Positions 25,195-34,477 of a DNA stretch of 58,633 nucleotides are shown in pieces (positions within the stretch are counted from its first letter, which is position 1; every line of letters begins with the position of its first letter). Both the position numbers and the translations under genes were made by a program. Under the pieces are notes generated by a model, which worked only from the letters and a program-made list of their open reading frames with translations, had not been told where the DNA came from and searched no databases. The stretch lies in the NCBI GenBank assembly GCA_000179315.1, contig ADZZ01000415.1, positions 19,687-78,319 on the forward strand, given 5' to 3'. This DNA is from a delta proteobacterium NaphS2. GTDB lineage: Bacteria; Desulfobacterota; DSM-4660; Desulfatiglandales; Desulfatiglandaceae.

Positions 25195-27560
25195 GCGGGA
25201 TGAAATCAATGCCAACGCCCGCACCCGGCAAGCATCAAAAAATCCTTGTGATCGATGACGATCTCGTGATCTGCAAATTCATGGAGCAGATCATCTCAGG
25301 CGCCGGACACGAGGTTCGCGTGGTCCATGACGGTCTTTCAGCACTGGATGTGATCCATTCCTACCAGCCACGGACTATTTTCCTGGATCTTGTTCTTCCG
25401 GACGTTGATGGAAAGTGCCTCTGCAGGATCATTCGGGATCAAGGTGATGCAACATCCGTGTATATCGCCATATTTTCCGGCCTTCTTGTTGAAGAGCAAC
25501 CTGATATGATGGAACTGGGAGCGGATGCGCTGATAGCAAAGGGTCCTCCTTCACAGATGGCTGAGCATGTAAAACAGGTACTTGTTGATCCGGAAGGTGT
25601 TCGAGAGCGCTGTTTTTCCGGGGAGATCTTGGGGGCCGACACCATTCAGCCGAGGAAGATGACCGCGGAACTACTATTTTGCAATCGACATTTCGGTCTG
25701 GTACTGCAGAACATGCGGCAGGGCATCATTGAGCTTAACTCGGATGATCGCATTCTGTTTGTCAACGAAGCCGGCACATCCTTTTTCAACAAACCGGCCG
25801 GTCTGTTGGTGGGTGTACCGCTTATCTCCATGTTCGCCGAAAACGATCGCCCGCGGGTGAGTAAATTGCTGGCATCACGTGGTTCCGAACGGTTTGCCAT
25901 TCCCGATACCGATCCATTAGCGCTGCATCACCGGTTTTTTGCCATGGAATCGCTGCCGTATACATCCGAACTCGGACATTTCACGCTGATTATGACCGAC
26001 GTCACTCGGATCAAGCGCGAATCCGATGTTCGAAAGGAAGAAGAAGATCGGCTCTGGCGTATCATTAACCGCTTAAGTGACGCCATAATTCTGGCGGATG
26101 CTGAAGGAACCGTTTTGATGGCAAATCCCACCGCCGAAAAACTCTTCGGCCGCAGCAAAAGCCAATTCATCGGCAGCAGTTTCGGTTTTCCATTGATGGC
26201 AGGGGAGACCTCCGAGTTGGATATTATCAATAAAGACGGCACAGTTAAAATCGGCGAAATGCGAACCGTGGAGATTCAATGGGGAGATCAAGAAGCATGC
26301 CTTGCAGCCATTCGTGACATTACCGTTCGAAAGAGAACGGAAGAGGACCTCAGGATCGCCAAGGAAAAGATCCTGGATCAGCAGGAAAAACTCATTGAGG
26401 AGGAACGCCTAAAAGTTCTGCTCCAGATGTCCGGGGCAACCGCCCACGAACTGAACCAGCCCCTTTCCGTCCTGCTCGGCAACATCGATCTGATGCGGCA
26501 TGTGGATCAAAACTCCGATGCAGGCGCACTTTGTTTAGACGAAATTGAAAAGGCCGGGAAACGGATTGCGAATACCGTCAAGAAAATTCAAGACATTCGT
26601 CATTACGAGACCAAGCCCTATGGGAGCACCAGCAGGATTGTCAATATCGAACAGAAACTGCATGTCCTGTCCGTTGAAAACTCCGACGACGATTATGCTC
26701 ACATCCAAAGGGTCTTAGAAGACTTCGACGGTATTCGGCTGAGCCGCGCTGCAACGTTCGAAGACGGCATAAAGCTGGTGGATGATATTTCTCCTGACTT
26801 GGTGCTGTTGGATTATTTGTTGCCCGGCGCCGACGGCTTTGATTTCATAAGGGCGCTAAAAACGAAGGATAAGGAGATTCCCTTGGTGATATTGACGGGA
26901 CAGGGAAACGAAATGGTCGCCAACCGTCTGATCCAGGAGGGGGCTGACGATTATTTGACCAAATCCCGCTTTGACCGCGAGAGTATCGCCGCCTGTTTTC
27001 GAAACGTCATGGAAAAGGGAAAACTCAAAAGAGAGATCCGTTCCGCTCAACGGAAGATTTCAGAAATGGCCACACTGGATGAATTGACCGGACTTTACAA
27101 TCGTCGATATTTCATGGAAGCGCTCGATCGGGAACGGGCACGGGCGGAGCGGCATCAGAAAGCACTTTCCCTCTGTATGCTCGACATAGATCTTTTCAAA
27201 AAGGTCAATGACAACCTGGGACACACGGCCGGTGACCTTGTTCTGGCGAATATGGGGGAAATTATCAGGGAATGGTCTCGACAGACGGATTTCCCCTGCC
27301 GGTACGGTGGCGAGGAATTTGCGGTGATCCTGCCGGAAACCGATCTCGAAGGCGCAAGGGTCGCCTGTGAAAGACTCCGGCACAAGGTGGCGGAGAGCCG
27401 GGTGGAATGGAGAACGGGCCCCATTCGCGTGACCGTCAGTATCGGCATCACCGAAAACAGGATCGGTATCAAGGATTCCCTTCGAAAGTTGATCGATCGT
27501 GCAGATGAAGCGCGGTATCACGCTAAGGAGACGGGGCGAAACCGGGTAAAAATAAGATGA
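25191..27560 (+). CDS. Hybrid signalling protein REC-PAS-PAS-HisKA-REC-GGDEF (diguanylate cyclase)
   Basis: The 789-aa protein has a receiver (VIDDD, phospho-acceptor D66), a PAS-like region (about 165-280), a second PAS (about 285-380), and a HisKA helix pair with H419 in AHELNQPLS. A second receiver (phospho-acceptor D541 in LLDYLLPG) and a C-terminal GGDEF domain (about 625-789) follow. The cyclase motif is GGEEF (706-710), with the inhibitory I-site RQTD five residues before it, so it should make cyclic di-GMP with product feedback. There is no HATPase domain after HisKA, so it cannot phosphorylate itself; the HisKA may dimerise or accept phosphate. It is co-translated with the KaiB-type gene, which suggests that KaiB modulates this protein. 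Confidence 0.92.
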   Translation: MSGMKSMPTPAPGKHQKILVIDDDLVICKFMEQIISGAGHEVRVVHDGLSALDVIHSYQPRTIFLDLVLPDVDGKCLCRIIRDQGDATSVYIAIFSGLLVEEQPDMMELGADALIAKGPPSQMAEHVKQVLVDPEGVRERCFSGEILGADTIQPRKMTAELLFCNRHFGLVLQNMRQGIIELNSDDRILFVNEAGTSFFNKPAGLLVGVPLISMFAENDRPRVSKLLASRGSERFAIPDTDPLALHHRFFAMESLPYTSELGHFTLIMTDVTRIKRESDVRKEEEDRLWRIINRLSDAIILADAEGTVLMANPTAEKLFGRSKSQFIGSSFGFPLMAGETSELDIINKDGTVKIGEMRTVEIQWGDQEACLAAIRDITVRKRTEEDLRIAKEKILDQQEKLIEEERLKVLLQMSGATAHELNQPLSVLLGNIDLMRHVDQNSDAGALCLDEIEKAGKRIANTVKKIQDIRHYETKPYGSTSRIVNIEQKLHVLSVENSDDDYAHIQRVLEDFDGIRLSRAATFEDGIKLVDDISPDLVLLDYLLPGADGFDFIRALKTKDKEIPLVILTGQGNEMVANRLIQEGADDYLTKSRFDRESIAACFRNVMEKGKLKREIRSAQRKISEMATLDELTGLYNRRYFMEALDRERARAERHQKALSLCMLDIDLFKKVNDNLGHTAGDLVLANMGEIIREWSRQTDFPCRYGGEEFAVILPETDLEGARVACERLRHKVAESRVEWRTGPIRVTVSIGITENRIGIKDSLRKLIDRADEARYHAKETGRNRVKIR

Positions 27561-27597
27561 CCATAAAACCTTTGGCGCTGAAAAAGAGGCGCCGCCG

Positions 27598-28197
27598 TCA
27601 CCGCGCCAAAGCGATTTTTGCAGCACGGATGAAACGATGGAAACTTTCACTTTTCCCCTTTATACCGTTTTCACCGGACCATATAAACATACGCTTTCTC
27701 AATCCTGCCGATATTTCAAGTTGTATGCCTTTGCCGCTGCTGCATTGATTACACAAGTTCGAGGGATTTTCACCGCGCAAAGCAGACTTCCCGCTGATCC
27801 GGGTGTTGAAGCCTGCCTGACGGAGCGACGCGTGTATCCGTAACCCAAGTTCCCTATGCCTCCCCCCAACATAAACAACCATCCTATTTTCACTACAGCC
27901 GTGTATGGTGACCACCGTATGCGCGTTTGCGGCAATCATCAAGGCACTCGGCTCGTCAAATCGGGTGCTGGTGATGTGCAGAATTCGGTTGCCCGTTTGT
28001 TTGATGCCTTTAAAAGCCCAAAGTGTGTGATCGGGATGAGCGATGGATGCCGCAATGGACGCGGTTCCGAATTCGATGCCGCCGCCGTGAGGGGCCATAA
28101 TGGCGATGGGGGAAGTGCCCTTTTTTACGATAATTCGGTAATCTTCATTGACCTTTTCGTATTGTTCGAGTTCAGCGAATGAGCGGTACCGATCCAA
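27598..28197 (-). CDS. Poly-gamma-glutamate hydrolase-like (YjqB/PghP family) protein
   Basis: The 199-aa protein has the zinc-binding patterns of the PghP/YjqB family: APHGGGIE near residue 35, TIHGCSE near 97, and a Glu in QLEISAGLR near the C-terminus. Phage and Bacillus members cut poly-gamma-glutamate; the substrate of bacterial relatives outside Bacillus is unclear. The start appears to be TTG 28197, with an AGGATAAGAGAG purine stretch just upstream. It begins six bases after the adenine deaminase stop and so forms an operon with it. The metabolic link between the two is not obvious. Confidence 0.75.
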   Translation of the reverse strand: MDRYRSFAELEQYEKVNEDYRIIVKKGTSPIAIMAPHGGGIEFGTASIAASIAHPDHTLWAFKGIKQTGNRILHITSTRFDEPSALMIAANAHTVVTIHGCSENRMVVYVGGRHRELGLRIHASLRQAGFNTRISGKSALRGENPSNLCNQCSSGKGIQLEISAGLRKRMFIWSGENGIKGKSESFHRFIRAAKIALAR

Positions 28198-28203
28198 GCT
28201 CTC

Positions 28204-29838
28204 TTATCCTGCGAACAGGTCCATGAATTCAAACCGGTTTCCGTCAAACAACCCCCGATCACTGAGCTTGATTTCCGGAATGACCAGAAGGGCCATGAAG
28301 GAAAGCGTCATAAAGGGTGCACGCAACGTGGATCCCATCTCTTTTGCCGAGGTGTCCAGCCGGGTATACCGGCGGGCGATGGTTTCGAAATCCTGGTCAC
28401 TCATGAGTCCGGCAATGGGGAGGGGCAGGATTTCCCTGATCTTCTTTTGCCGGCTGACGGCGCATATACCCCCTTTATTATGGATAATGAGGTTTACGGC
28501 CTCACAGATCTCGTCGTCGCCGGCCCCCACGGCGATAATGTTGTGGGAATCGTGAGCAATGGAACCGGCGATGGCACCCTGCTTCAGGCCGAAATTCTTG
28601 ACAAAACCGATGGCCGGTTTTCGGTCCTCATATCGATTGACCACCGCAATCTTGAGGATGTCTTTTCCGGGATCGCATGAAATGCTACCATTTGAGGCCG
28701 CCAGGGTATGAACCGATTTTCGCGTGATCAACTGGCCGTCGATTACATCGATGACATGGACCCTCCCGGTTCGCCCCGGGACGGAAAAATTCTTCGGCTC
28801 CTTCGGTTTTGCGGCGAATCGATTCACAATCCGAGCCGGTTTGTGGGGCCATCGGCTGCGGCCCCTTTCCGCAACAATCTTCCCGTCAATGATCGTCTGT
28901 TGAACGCGAACCTGGTCGAAATCATCAATAATCAGGAAATCGGCAGGATCCCCTTTCTGAAGACATCCCACGTTCAATCCGTAGTGGGTGATTGGATTTA
29001 TGCAGGCCATCTGAAGAACCTTCATTTTGTCCATACCGGTTGCCAGGGCGCGTTTGACCAGATCGTTGATATGCCCTTTCTGCAGGTCATCCGGGTGTTT
29101 GTCGTCTGAACAGAACATGCAGTTGCGGTAGTGTTCATGGGCGATGGGGATCAGCTCATCGAAGTTCTCCGCGGCGGATCCTTCGCGAATGAGGACTTTC
29201 ATCCCCAGAGAAAGCTTTTCCAATGCTTCCTCTTTTGTAAAACACTCATGGTCCGTTGTAATCCCTTGGGAAATATATTTCTCCAGATCCGCGCCACCCA
29301 GTCCCGGCGAATGGCCGTCAATGGGTTTCCCGTAGACCTTTGCCATCTCCAGCTTCTTTAAGACCGCCGGATCATCATGGATCACCCCGGGAAAGTTCAT
29401 CACCTCTCCCAGGAATTTGATCTCGGGCATTGCCAGAAGGGTTTTCAGTTCTTCCGATGTCAGTTCCGCCCCACTGGTTTCAAAGGCGGTGGCCGGAACG
29501 CAGGAAGGGGCGGAAAAATAAAATTTAAGGGGCGCGAGGGACGCATTATCGATCATATAGCGAACACCTTCAATACCCAGTACGTTGGCGATTTCATGGG
29601 GATCGCAAACCGCTGCGACCGTGCCGTGGGCCATGGCGATACGGGCGAACTCGGAGGGCGGCATCATGGTGCTTTCAACGTGCACGTGGCTGTCAACGAA
29701 TCCTGGTGTGATGAAGTGCTCATGGGTGCGGCTGTCCCGGTGGATATCATGGATTTTCCCATTTCTGACCTCAAGCGTTCCGGGGAAAACCTCACCGTTT
29801 ACCACATCCACTATATTTCCGGAAAAAAATTTCTTCAT
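28204..29838 (-). CDS. ade: Adenine deaminase
   Basis: The 544-aa amidohydrolase has TPGFVDSHVHVEST (metal-binding HxH), DPHEIANVLG, a conserved DGHSPG and CSDDKHPDDL, all hallmarks of bacterial adenine deaminase. It also has the family's C-terminal half (IAHDSHNIIAVG). It converts adenine to hypoxanthine and ammonia in the cytoplasm for purine salvage. The length is normal. It is the first gene of a two-gene minus-strand unit with the PghP-like hydrolase and lies 20 bases downstream of the rubrerythrin gene, so a three-gene transcript is possible. Confidence 0.94.
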   Translation of the reverse strand: MKKFFSGNIVDVVNGEVFPGTLEVRNGKIHDIHRDSRTHEHFITPGFVDSHVHVESTMMPPSEFARIAMAHGTVAAVCDPHEIANVLGIEGVRYMIDNASLAPLKFYFSAPSCVPATAFETSGAELTSEELKTLLAMPEIKFLGEVMNFPGVIHDDPAVLKKLEMAKVYGKPIDGHSPGLGGADLEKYISQGITTDHECFTKEEALEKLSLGMKVLIREGSAAENFDELIPIAHEHYRNCMFCSDDKHPDDLQKGHINDLVKRALATGMDKMKVLQMACINPITHYGLNVGCLQKGDPADFLIIDDFDQVRVQQTIIDGKIVAERGRSRWPHKPARIVNRFAAKPKEPKNFSVPGRTGRVHVIDVIDGQLITRKSVHTLAASNGSISCDPGKDILKIAVVNRYEDRKPAIGFVKNFGLKQGAIAGSIAHDSHNIIAVGAGDDEICEAVNLIIHNKGGICAVSRQKKIREILPLPIAGLMSDQDFETIARRYTRLDTSAKEMGSTLRAPFMTLSFMALLVIPEIKLSDRGLFDGNRFEFMDLFAG

Positions 29839-29858
29839 ATGCCGACTCCGGGTAACGA

Positions 29859-30368
29859 TTACATGGGCATATAATTATTGGCCGTCCAATATTCTTCCTT
29901 CAAGCTGTTTAGCGCACTTTCAAAAGCCTTGTAATGCTGCTGCTCCCAATCGGCAAGCTCATTGTAAAACTGTTTGGCTTCCTTTGCGTCCGCCTTTTCG
30001 GCGCAAGAGCGGTAAAAGATCATGGCTTCCAGCTCAAGTTTCATGCCGATGGTCAAAACGCTGACTTCGTAATGGCTGTCCTTGATGCGTTCTTTGATGG
30101 CGGAACTGAAAATAGGGTTTTCCTTTTCATCTTCTCCTTTTTTGATAAACGCTTTGGCAAAATCATAGTCTCCATTTTCCAGCACCGCTTTATATTGATG
30201 TTGTAAGTATTTGAAATGTCCCATTTCTTCCTGGGCCATTTGAGACAGCGCTTTTTTAGCGCCGGCATCTGTCACATTGTCTGCCGCCATTTTGTAAAAG
30301 TTGAAACCGGTCAGTTCCGCTTCCATGGCGGCTTTCAGTCCAACAAGAATTTCCTTGTCCTTTGACAT
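29859..30368 (-). CDS. Rubrerythrin-like ferritin-family protein without rubredoxin domain
   Basis: The 169-aa four-helix bundle has two di-iron half-motifs: an early Glu in EAELTGFNFY with EEMGH, and ELEAMIFY with EQQH. The C-terminal rubredoxin domain of classic rubrerythrin is absent. Such proteins reduce hydrogen peroxide or handle iron in anaerobes, taking electrons from a separate donor. AGGAGAGAT precedes the start. A role in oxidative stress defence fits an anaerobic host. Confidence 0.9.
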   Translation of the reverse strand: MSKDKEILVGLKAAMEAELTGFNFYKMAADNVTDAGAKKALSQMAQEEMGHFKYLQHQYKAVLENGDYDFAKAFIKKGEDEKENPIFSSAIKERIKDSHYEVSVLTIGMKLELEAMIFYRSCAEKADAKEAKQFYNELADWEQQHYKAFESALNSLKEEYWTANNYMPM

Positions 30369-30414
30369 TTGATCTCTCCTTGCAAAAACGCTGCGTTTGA
30401 ACTGTCTTTCTTAC

Positions 30415-30443
30415 ATATTCATACAAAATCAGTGGGATGTCAA
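30415..30443 (-). promoter_or_regulatory. Possible promoter for the rubrerythrin gene
   Basis: On the minus strand a perfect TTGACA (30438-30443) is followed at 17 bp by GAATAT (30415-30420). The -10 is a poor match, so the call is tentative. The rest of the 30369-30620 gap is AT-rich, with no gene that I can support. Confidence 0.35.
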
Positions 30444-30620
30444 CAGGATCCGTTACAGCGCTTTATGCTTTAAAGTCGCATACAGACGCTATACCGCTTG
30501 ACCCTTGAGGCATGTGAACGTATATTTAAATCATTGCGTTAAAATAATCTTTTTCTGTATGAGAAGGCGGAGATGACCACCCAAAAGAGCATTTTAGATA
30601 AATGATTTTAGGAGATAGAA

Positions 30621-30995
30621 ATGGAATTGAAAGATTATTTTGAAGGAACGGAAGGGCGGGGTATTCTGGCAACTGCGGATAAGAATGGTAAGGTGGATGT
30701 TGCAGTCTATGCCAAGCCACATTTTCTGGATGATGGCACCGTGGCGTTTATCATGGCCGACAAACTGACCCACAATAATTTGCAGAGGAATGACAGTGCC
30801 GCCTATCTTTTTATGGAAGATGCAAAGGGCTACAAAGGGAAGAGGCTTTTTTTGACAAAGACGGGAGAAGAGCAGGATTCCGAGCTGTTGTTTACCCTGA
30901 GAAACCGTAAGTATTCATCGGAAAAGGAAGAGGGAAGTCCCCGCTTTCTGGTGTTTTTCAGAATCGAAAAAGTCCTGCCGCTCGTCGGCACTTAA
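30621..30995 (+). CDS. Pyridoxamine-5'-phosphate-oxidase-like FMN-binding protein
   Basis: The 124-aa protein has the split-barrel pattern of the PPOX family: GRGILATADKNGKVDVAVYA, FIMADKLTHNNLQRNDSAAY and GKRLFLTK. Members bind FMN or heme or F420 and are often linked to redox stress. It lacks the long C-terminus of true PdxH, so B6 synthesis is unlikely. AGGAGA precedes the start. The epimerase gene follows after 27 bases, possibly in the same transcript. Confidence 0.8.
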   Translation: MELKDYFEGTEGRGILATADKNGKVDVAVYAKPHFLDDGTVAFIMADKLTHNNLQRNDSAAYLFMEDAKGYKGKRLFLTKTGEEQDSELLFTLRNRKYSSEKEEGSPRFLVFFRIEKVLPLVGT

Positions 30996-31022
30996 AAGGC
31001 CTGATGCCAAGGAGGGTTAACC

Positions 31023-31943
31023 ATGCGTGTCTTTGTGACCGGGGGAACGGGTTTTGTAGGATCCATGCTGACCGAAAGCCTGGTGAAGAAAGGGCATGCG
31101 GTGACACTGCTGACACGAAAAATCAAGAAAAGCCGCGTAGTGCCCCAAGGGGTTTCCATGGTTGAGGGGGATCCTGGGAAACCGGGTTCCTGGCAGGAAA
31201 AGGTACCCGATCACGACGCCGTCATCAATCTGGCCGGCGCATCCATTTTCAGGCGTTGGACCCATGCGGAGAAGCGTCTCATTCGAGACAGCCGCATTCA
31301 AACCACCACGCATCTGGTAAAAGCCCTTGAAAATCGTTCCGGCATGAAAACAACGCTTTTGAGCGCTTCCGCGGTGGGTTACTACGGTTTTCACGGGGAT
31401 GAAGCGCTGAACGAAGATACCCCGCCGGGAAAGGATTTTTTGGCCGGCGTGGCCAGGGACTGGGAAGTGGCTGCTTCAGAAGCAACAGCCTTCGGAGTGA
31501 GAGTGGTGCTGTTTCGTTTCGGTATTGTTCTGGGATCGGGGGGCGGCGCTTTGGGCGAAATAGTGCCCATATTCAAAAAAGGTCTCGGTAGTCCTTTGGG
31601 AAGCGGTGAACAGTGGTTTTCTTGGATTCACCAGACGGACCTGGTTCGCATCTTCCTGTTTCTGATGGAACATGAAGATCTTTTCGGGCCCTTTAATTGT
31701 ACCGCACCGGAGCCGGTTCAAAACAAGGAGTTGACAAAAGCTTTGGCAAAGGTACTTGGAAGGCCGGCCATTATGCCGCCGGTGCCGGGATTTTTGATTC
31801 GCATGGTCAAAGGGGAATTCGGAAATGTGCTACTGAAAGGCCAGAAAGTCATGCCGGAAAAACTGCTCAATGCGGGTTTTCAGTTTCAACATCCGAGTAT
31901 TTTAGCTGCCTTGCAGGATCTTCTGAACCCTGTTTCCCAATAG
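31023..31943 (+). CDS. TIGR01777-type NAD(P)-binding epimerase-like protein
   Basis: The 306-aa protein begins with the nucleotide-binding motif VTGGTGFVGSML and has INLAGASI, SASAVGYYG and VLFRFGIVLG. The C-terminal section resembles YfcH/SulA-like epimerases (FSWIHQTDLVR). This is an extended short-chain dehydrogenase of the TIGR01777 type; its substrate is unknown in general. The following gene also encodes an NAD(P)-binding SDR-type protein, so both may act on one compound. Confidence 0.85.
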   Translation: MRVFVTGGTGFVGSMLTESLVKKGHAVTLLTRKIKKSRVVPQGVSMVEGDPGKPGSWQEKVPDHDAVINLAGASIFRRWTHAEKRLIRDSRIQTTTHLVKALENRSGMKTTLLSASAVGYYGFHGDEALNEDTPPGKDFLAGVARDWEVAASEATAFGVRVVLFRFGIVLGSGGGALGEIVPIFKKGLGSPLGSGEQWFSWIHQTDLVRIFLFLMEHEDLFGPFNCTAPEPVQNKELTKALAKVLGRPAIMPPVPGFLIRMVKGEFGNVLLKGQKVMPEKLLNAGFQFQHPSILAALQDLLNPVSQ

Positions 31944-31986
31944 CCGCCGCACCCTGTACGCCATGCCTGTTAAGGAGCATGTTTTA

Positions 31987-33543
31987 ATGAGAAATAAACC
32001 CGTCCTGGTCAGCGGCGCCACGGGATACGTGGGAGGCAGGCTCGTACCGATCTTGTTGGAAGCCGGGTATCGCGTGCGCGTGCTGGGCCGTTCCCTCAAG
32101 AAACTGAGGTCCCGCGTTTGGGCGGGGCACGATAATCTTGAAATGGCCAAGGCTGATTTTCTTGATTATGACGCGCTCAGGAACGCCGCCCAAGGATGTG
32201 GGGCCGCATTTTACCTGGTCCACTCCATGAACCCCCGGCACAAGGATTTCGCCCAAGCCGACCGAAAAGCGGCCAGGAACATGGCCAAAGCAGCGTCCGT
32301 TGCGGGCCTTGAACGGATCGTCTATCTCGGAGGGCTCGGCAATGAAGGGGATACCCTCAGCAAACATCTTCGTTCGCGTACGGAAGTGGCTCGGATCCTT
32401 CAATCCGGGGATGTGCCCACCACATTTTTGCGGGCCGCCATGATCCTGGGTTCGGGAAGCGCATCTTTCGAAATGATGCGATATCTGGTGGAGCGTCTCC
32501 CCATTATGATTACCCCCAGCTGGCTCCGGAATCCCGTTCAACCCATCGCCATCCGAAATGTTCTGGCCTACCTGAAAGGTTGTCTGGAATATGATGAAAC
32601 AAAGGGCGGCACCTTTGATATTGGCGGGCCGGATGTTTTAACCTACAAGCAGCTTATGGAGATTTATGCTGAAACCGCCGATCTCAAAAAGCGGTGGATC
32701 ATTCCCATGCCGGTGCTCTCGCCTCGCCTCAGTTCCTACTGGATACACCTGATTACCCCTATACCCTCTCACATTGCCAAGCCCCTGGCCGAGGGTTTGC
32801 GAAATCCGGTGGTCTGTCGGGAAAACCGGATTCGGTCCATCATTCCCCAGCGGCTTCTCGGTTGCAGGGAAACCGTTGCCCTTGCTTTAGGAAAAGTGAA
32901 GGAGCACTGTGTCGATACCTGCTGGGCGGATGCCGCGCCCATCGCCTATCCGGAATGGGCCCAATGCGGGGATGCACCCTATGCCGGCGGAACGGTCGTG
33001 GAATCAGGATATCGGGTCATCGTTGATGTGGCACCCGATCAGCTGTGGAAAACCATTGTGCGCATCGGTGGTGAAAACGGCTGGTTCTCCTCCCGGATAT
33101 TGTGGGCTTTTCGCGGTGTGATGGATCGGATCATGGGGGGGATGGGATTGCGGCGCGGACGCCCGCATACGGATCGGCTGAGGTCCGGAGATCCGTTGGA
33201 TTTTTTTCGCGTCATCGATGTTCGCGCGCCCGAATATCTTTCACTGATCTCTGAGATGAGGCTGCCCGGTGAAGCAATTTTGGAATTCAGCCTCCACGCA
33301 CTACCGGAAGGGGGGACGGAACTGCAACAACTCTCCCGCTTTCTGACCAGAGGGGTGGCCGGGCTTGCGTACTGGTATCTTCTCTATCCTTTTCGCCAAT
33401 ATGTTTTCAAGGAGATGTTGAAAGGGATTGCCCATTCCGGGAAAAACCGAATCCTCATGGGTCCCGACCGATTTGCACCAAGACTTCCCCACGTGTGCCG
33501 CATTGATCCCACGTTCAACCGTCAGGATAAGAAAAATGTGTAA
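31987..33543 (+). CDS. Atypical SDR (NAD(P)-binding) protein with C-terminal DUF2867 domain
   Basis: The 518-aa protein has an N-terminal Rossmann domain (VSGATGYVGGRLVP; YLVHSMN; YLGGLGNEG) and a C-terminal region from about 340 with the pattern of DUF2867 (WKTIVRIGGENGWF, then GDPLDFFRV). Proteins of this layout are annotated as complex-I-assembly-like or epimerase-like, and their reaction is not known. The start at 31987 follows TAAGGAG; an in-frame ATG at 31963 is less well placed. It directly follows the TIGR01777 epimerase. Confidence 0.82.
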   Translation: MRNKPVLVSGATGYVGGRLVPILLEAGYRVRVLGRSLKKLRSRVWAGHDNLEMAKADFLDYDALRNAAQGCGAAFYLVHSMNPRHKDFAQADRKAARNMAKAASVAGLERIVYLGGLGNEGDTLSKHLRSRTEVARILQSGDVPTTFLRAAMILGSGSASFEMMRYLVERLPIMITPSWLRNPVQPIAIRNVLAYLKGCLEYDETKGGTFDIGGPDVLTYKQLMEIYAETADLKKRWIIPMPVLSPRLSSYWIHLITPIPSHIAKPLAEGLRNPVVCRENRIRSIIPQRLLGCRETVALALGKVKEHCVDTCWADAAPIAYPEWAQCGDAPYAGGTVVESGYRVIVDVAPDQLWKTIVRIGGENGWFSSRILWAFRGVMDRIMGGMGLRRGRPHTDRLRSGDPLDFFRVIDVRAPEYLSLISEMRLPGEAILEFSLHALPEGGTELQQLSRFLTRGVAGLAYWYLLYPFRQYVFKEMLKGIAHSGKNRILMGPDRFAPRLPHVCRIDPTFNRQDKKNV

Positions 33544-33727
33544 CCCATCGAGATGCTTATTACTTTAGACGGAATTCGGGCATTGTAACCATTGATGGAT
33601 TTTGAAATGAGTGAAAAATAATCAATTATTTCCTTGAATGCTGTCTTTGGGTGGATTATCTTTAGAACTTTCAGCGAGTAATTGTTTTGGTTGGATAAGC
33701 GCTCCGCTTCATGAAAGAGCGATCAAT

Positions 33728-33749
33728 CGGCCTCAAAACGGCCTCAAAA
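33728..33749 (+). repeat. Two tandem copies of an 11-bp repeat before the Rap1a-like gene
   Basis: CGGCCTCAAAA occurs twice in direct tandem just before the ribosome site of the secreted-protein genes. It is short and could be chance or a small regulatory element. The rest of the gap 33544-33766 shows nothing certain. Confidence 0.4.
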
Positions 33750-33766
33750 CTTGAAAGGAGGAATAT

Positions 33767-34159
33767 ATGATGAAAGGGAAATGGTTGGTTCTGTTTTTTG
33801 TGGTACTGCTATTGGCACCGGGGTGGGGCACGGCCGGCGAGGTTTCTGAAAAGGATTTTATCCTCGATACCACCGATGATCTGGTGACAATCTGTACCGT
33901 ACCCGATGGCGATCCCCTTCAGGAAGAGGCCATCAGCTTCTGCATGGGGTTCCTGGTGGGCGCCTATCACTATCATGTGGCGGAAAACGCCGGTCCCGAT
34001 GGAGATCCCATGGTATGCCCGCCTGATCCGCCACCGCCACGTGCCAAGATCCTGAAGATGTTTATGGATTGGGTTAAAAAGCATCCTGAATACAAAAATG
34101 ACGAAGCGGTCGAAACCTGGTTTCGGTTTCTCGTTGAGACCTATCCGTGTAACCCCTGA
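33767..34159 (+). CDS. Secreted Rap1a/Tai-family (immunity protein-like) protein
   Basis: The 130-aa protein has a cleavable signal peptide (LVLFFVVLLLAPGWGTAG) and a mature region with the spacing of Rap1a/Tai domains. This region shows LVTICTV, then CMGFLVGAYHYH, a proline-rich MVCPPDPPPP, VKKHPEYKNDEAV and a terminal YPC. Rap1a-like proteins are periplasmic and known as immunity factors to type VI effectors, although many copies are orphans. No effector gene is visible next to it. AAAGGAGG precedes the start. It heads a run of three secreted proteins. Confidence 0.7.
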   Translation: MMKGKWLVLFFVVLLLAPGWGTAGEVSEKDFILDTTDDLVTICTVPDGDPLQEEAISFCMGFLVGAYHYHVAENAGPDGDPMVCPPDPPPPRAKILKMFMDWVKKHPEYKNDEAVETWFRFLVETYPCNP

Positions 34160-34186
34160 TTAACCCTTATGAGAAAGGAGCCTGAA

Positions 34187-34459
34187 ATGACGAAAACGTT
34201 AATTGCATTGATGATTGCAGCCTGCCTCGTAATGGGCGGGTGTGCGGGTATGGATCAGACGCAACAGAGAACTTTGAGCGGAGGCGCCATGGGTGCTGCC
34301 GGAGGTGCCATTGTCGGGGCCATTGCCGGAAATGCGGGCCTGGGTGCCGCCATTGGCGGCGCAGCGGGCGCCGGCGGCGGTTATCTGTATGGTAAACATA
34401 AGGAAACGGAGCAGCAAGCGTATCAGCAGGGATATAATGCGGGAAAGCAAGCCCAGTAG
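34187..34459 (+). CDS. Small glycine-zipper lipoprotein
   Basis: The 90-aa protein has a lipoprotein signal with LVMGGC at the cleavage site, then a segment with repeated GxxxG patterns (GAMGAAGGAIVGAIAGNAG) typical of glycine-zipper outer-membrane lipoproteins, and a polar Gln-rich tail. It is probably anchored to the outer membrane. AAAGGAG lies before the ATG at 34187; the ORF is open from 34169. The following gene, 18 bases downstream, encodes an SYLF-domain protein. Confidence 0.8.
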   Translation: MTKTLIALMIAACLVMGGCAGMDQTQQRTLSGGAMGAAGGAIVGAIAGNAGLGAAIGGAAGAGGGYLYGKHKETEQQAYQQGYNAGKQAQ

Positions 34460-34477
34460 GACAAGGAGACGCGAATA

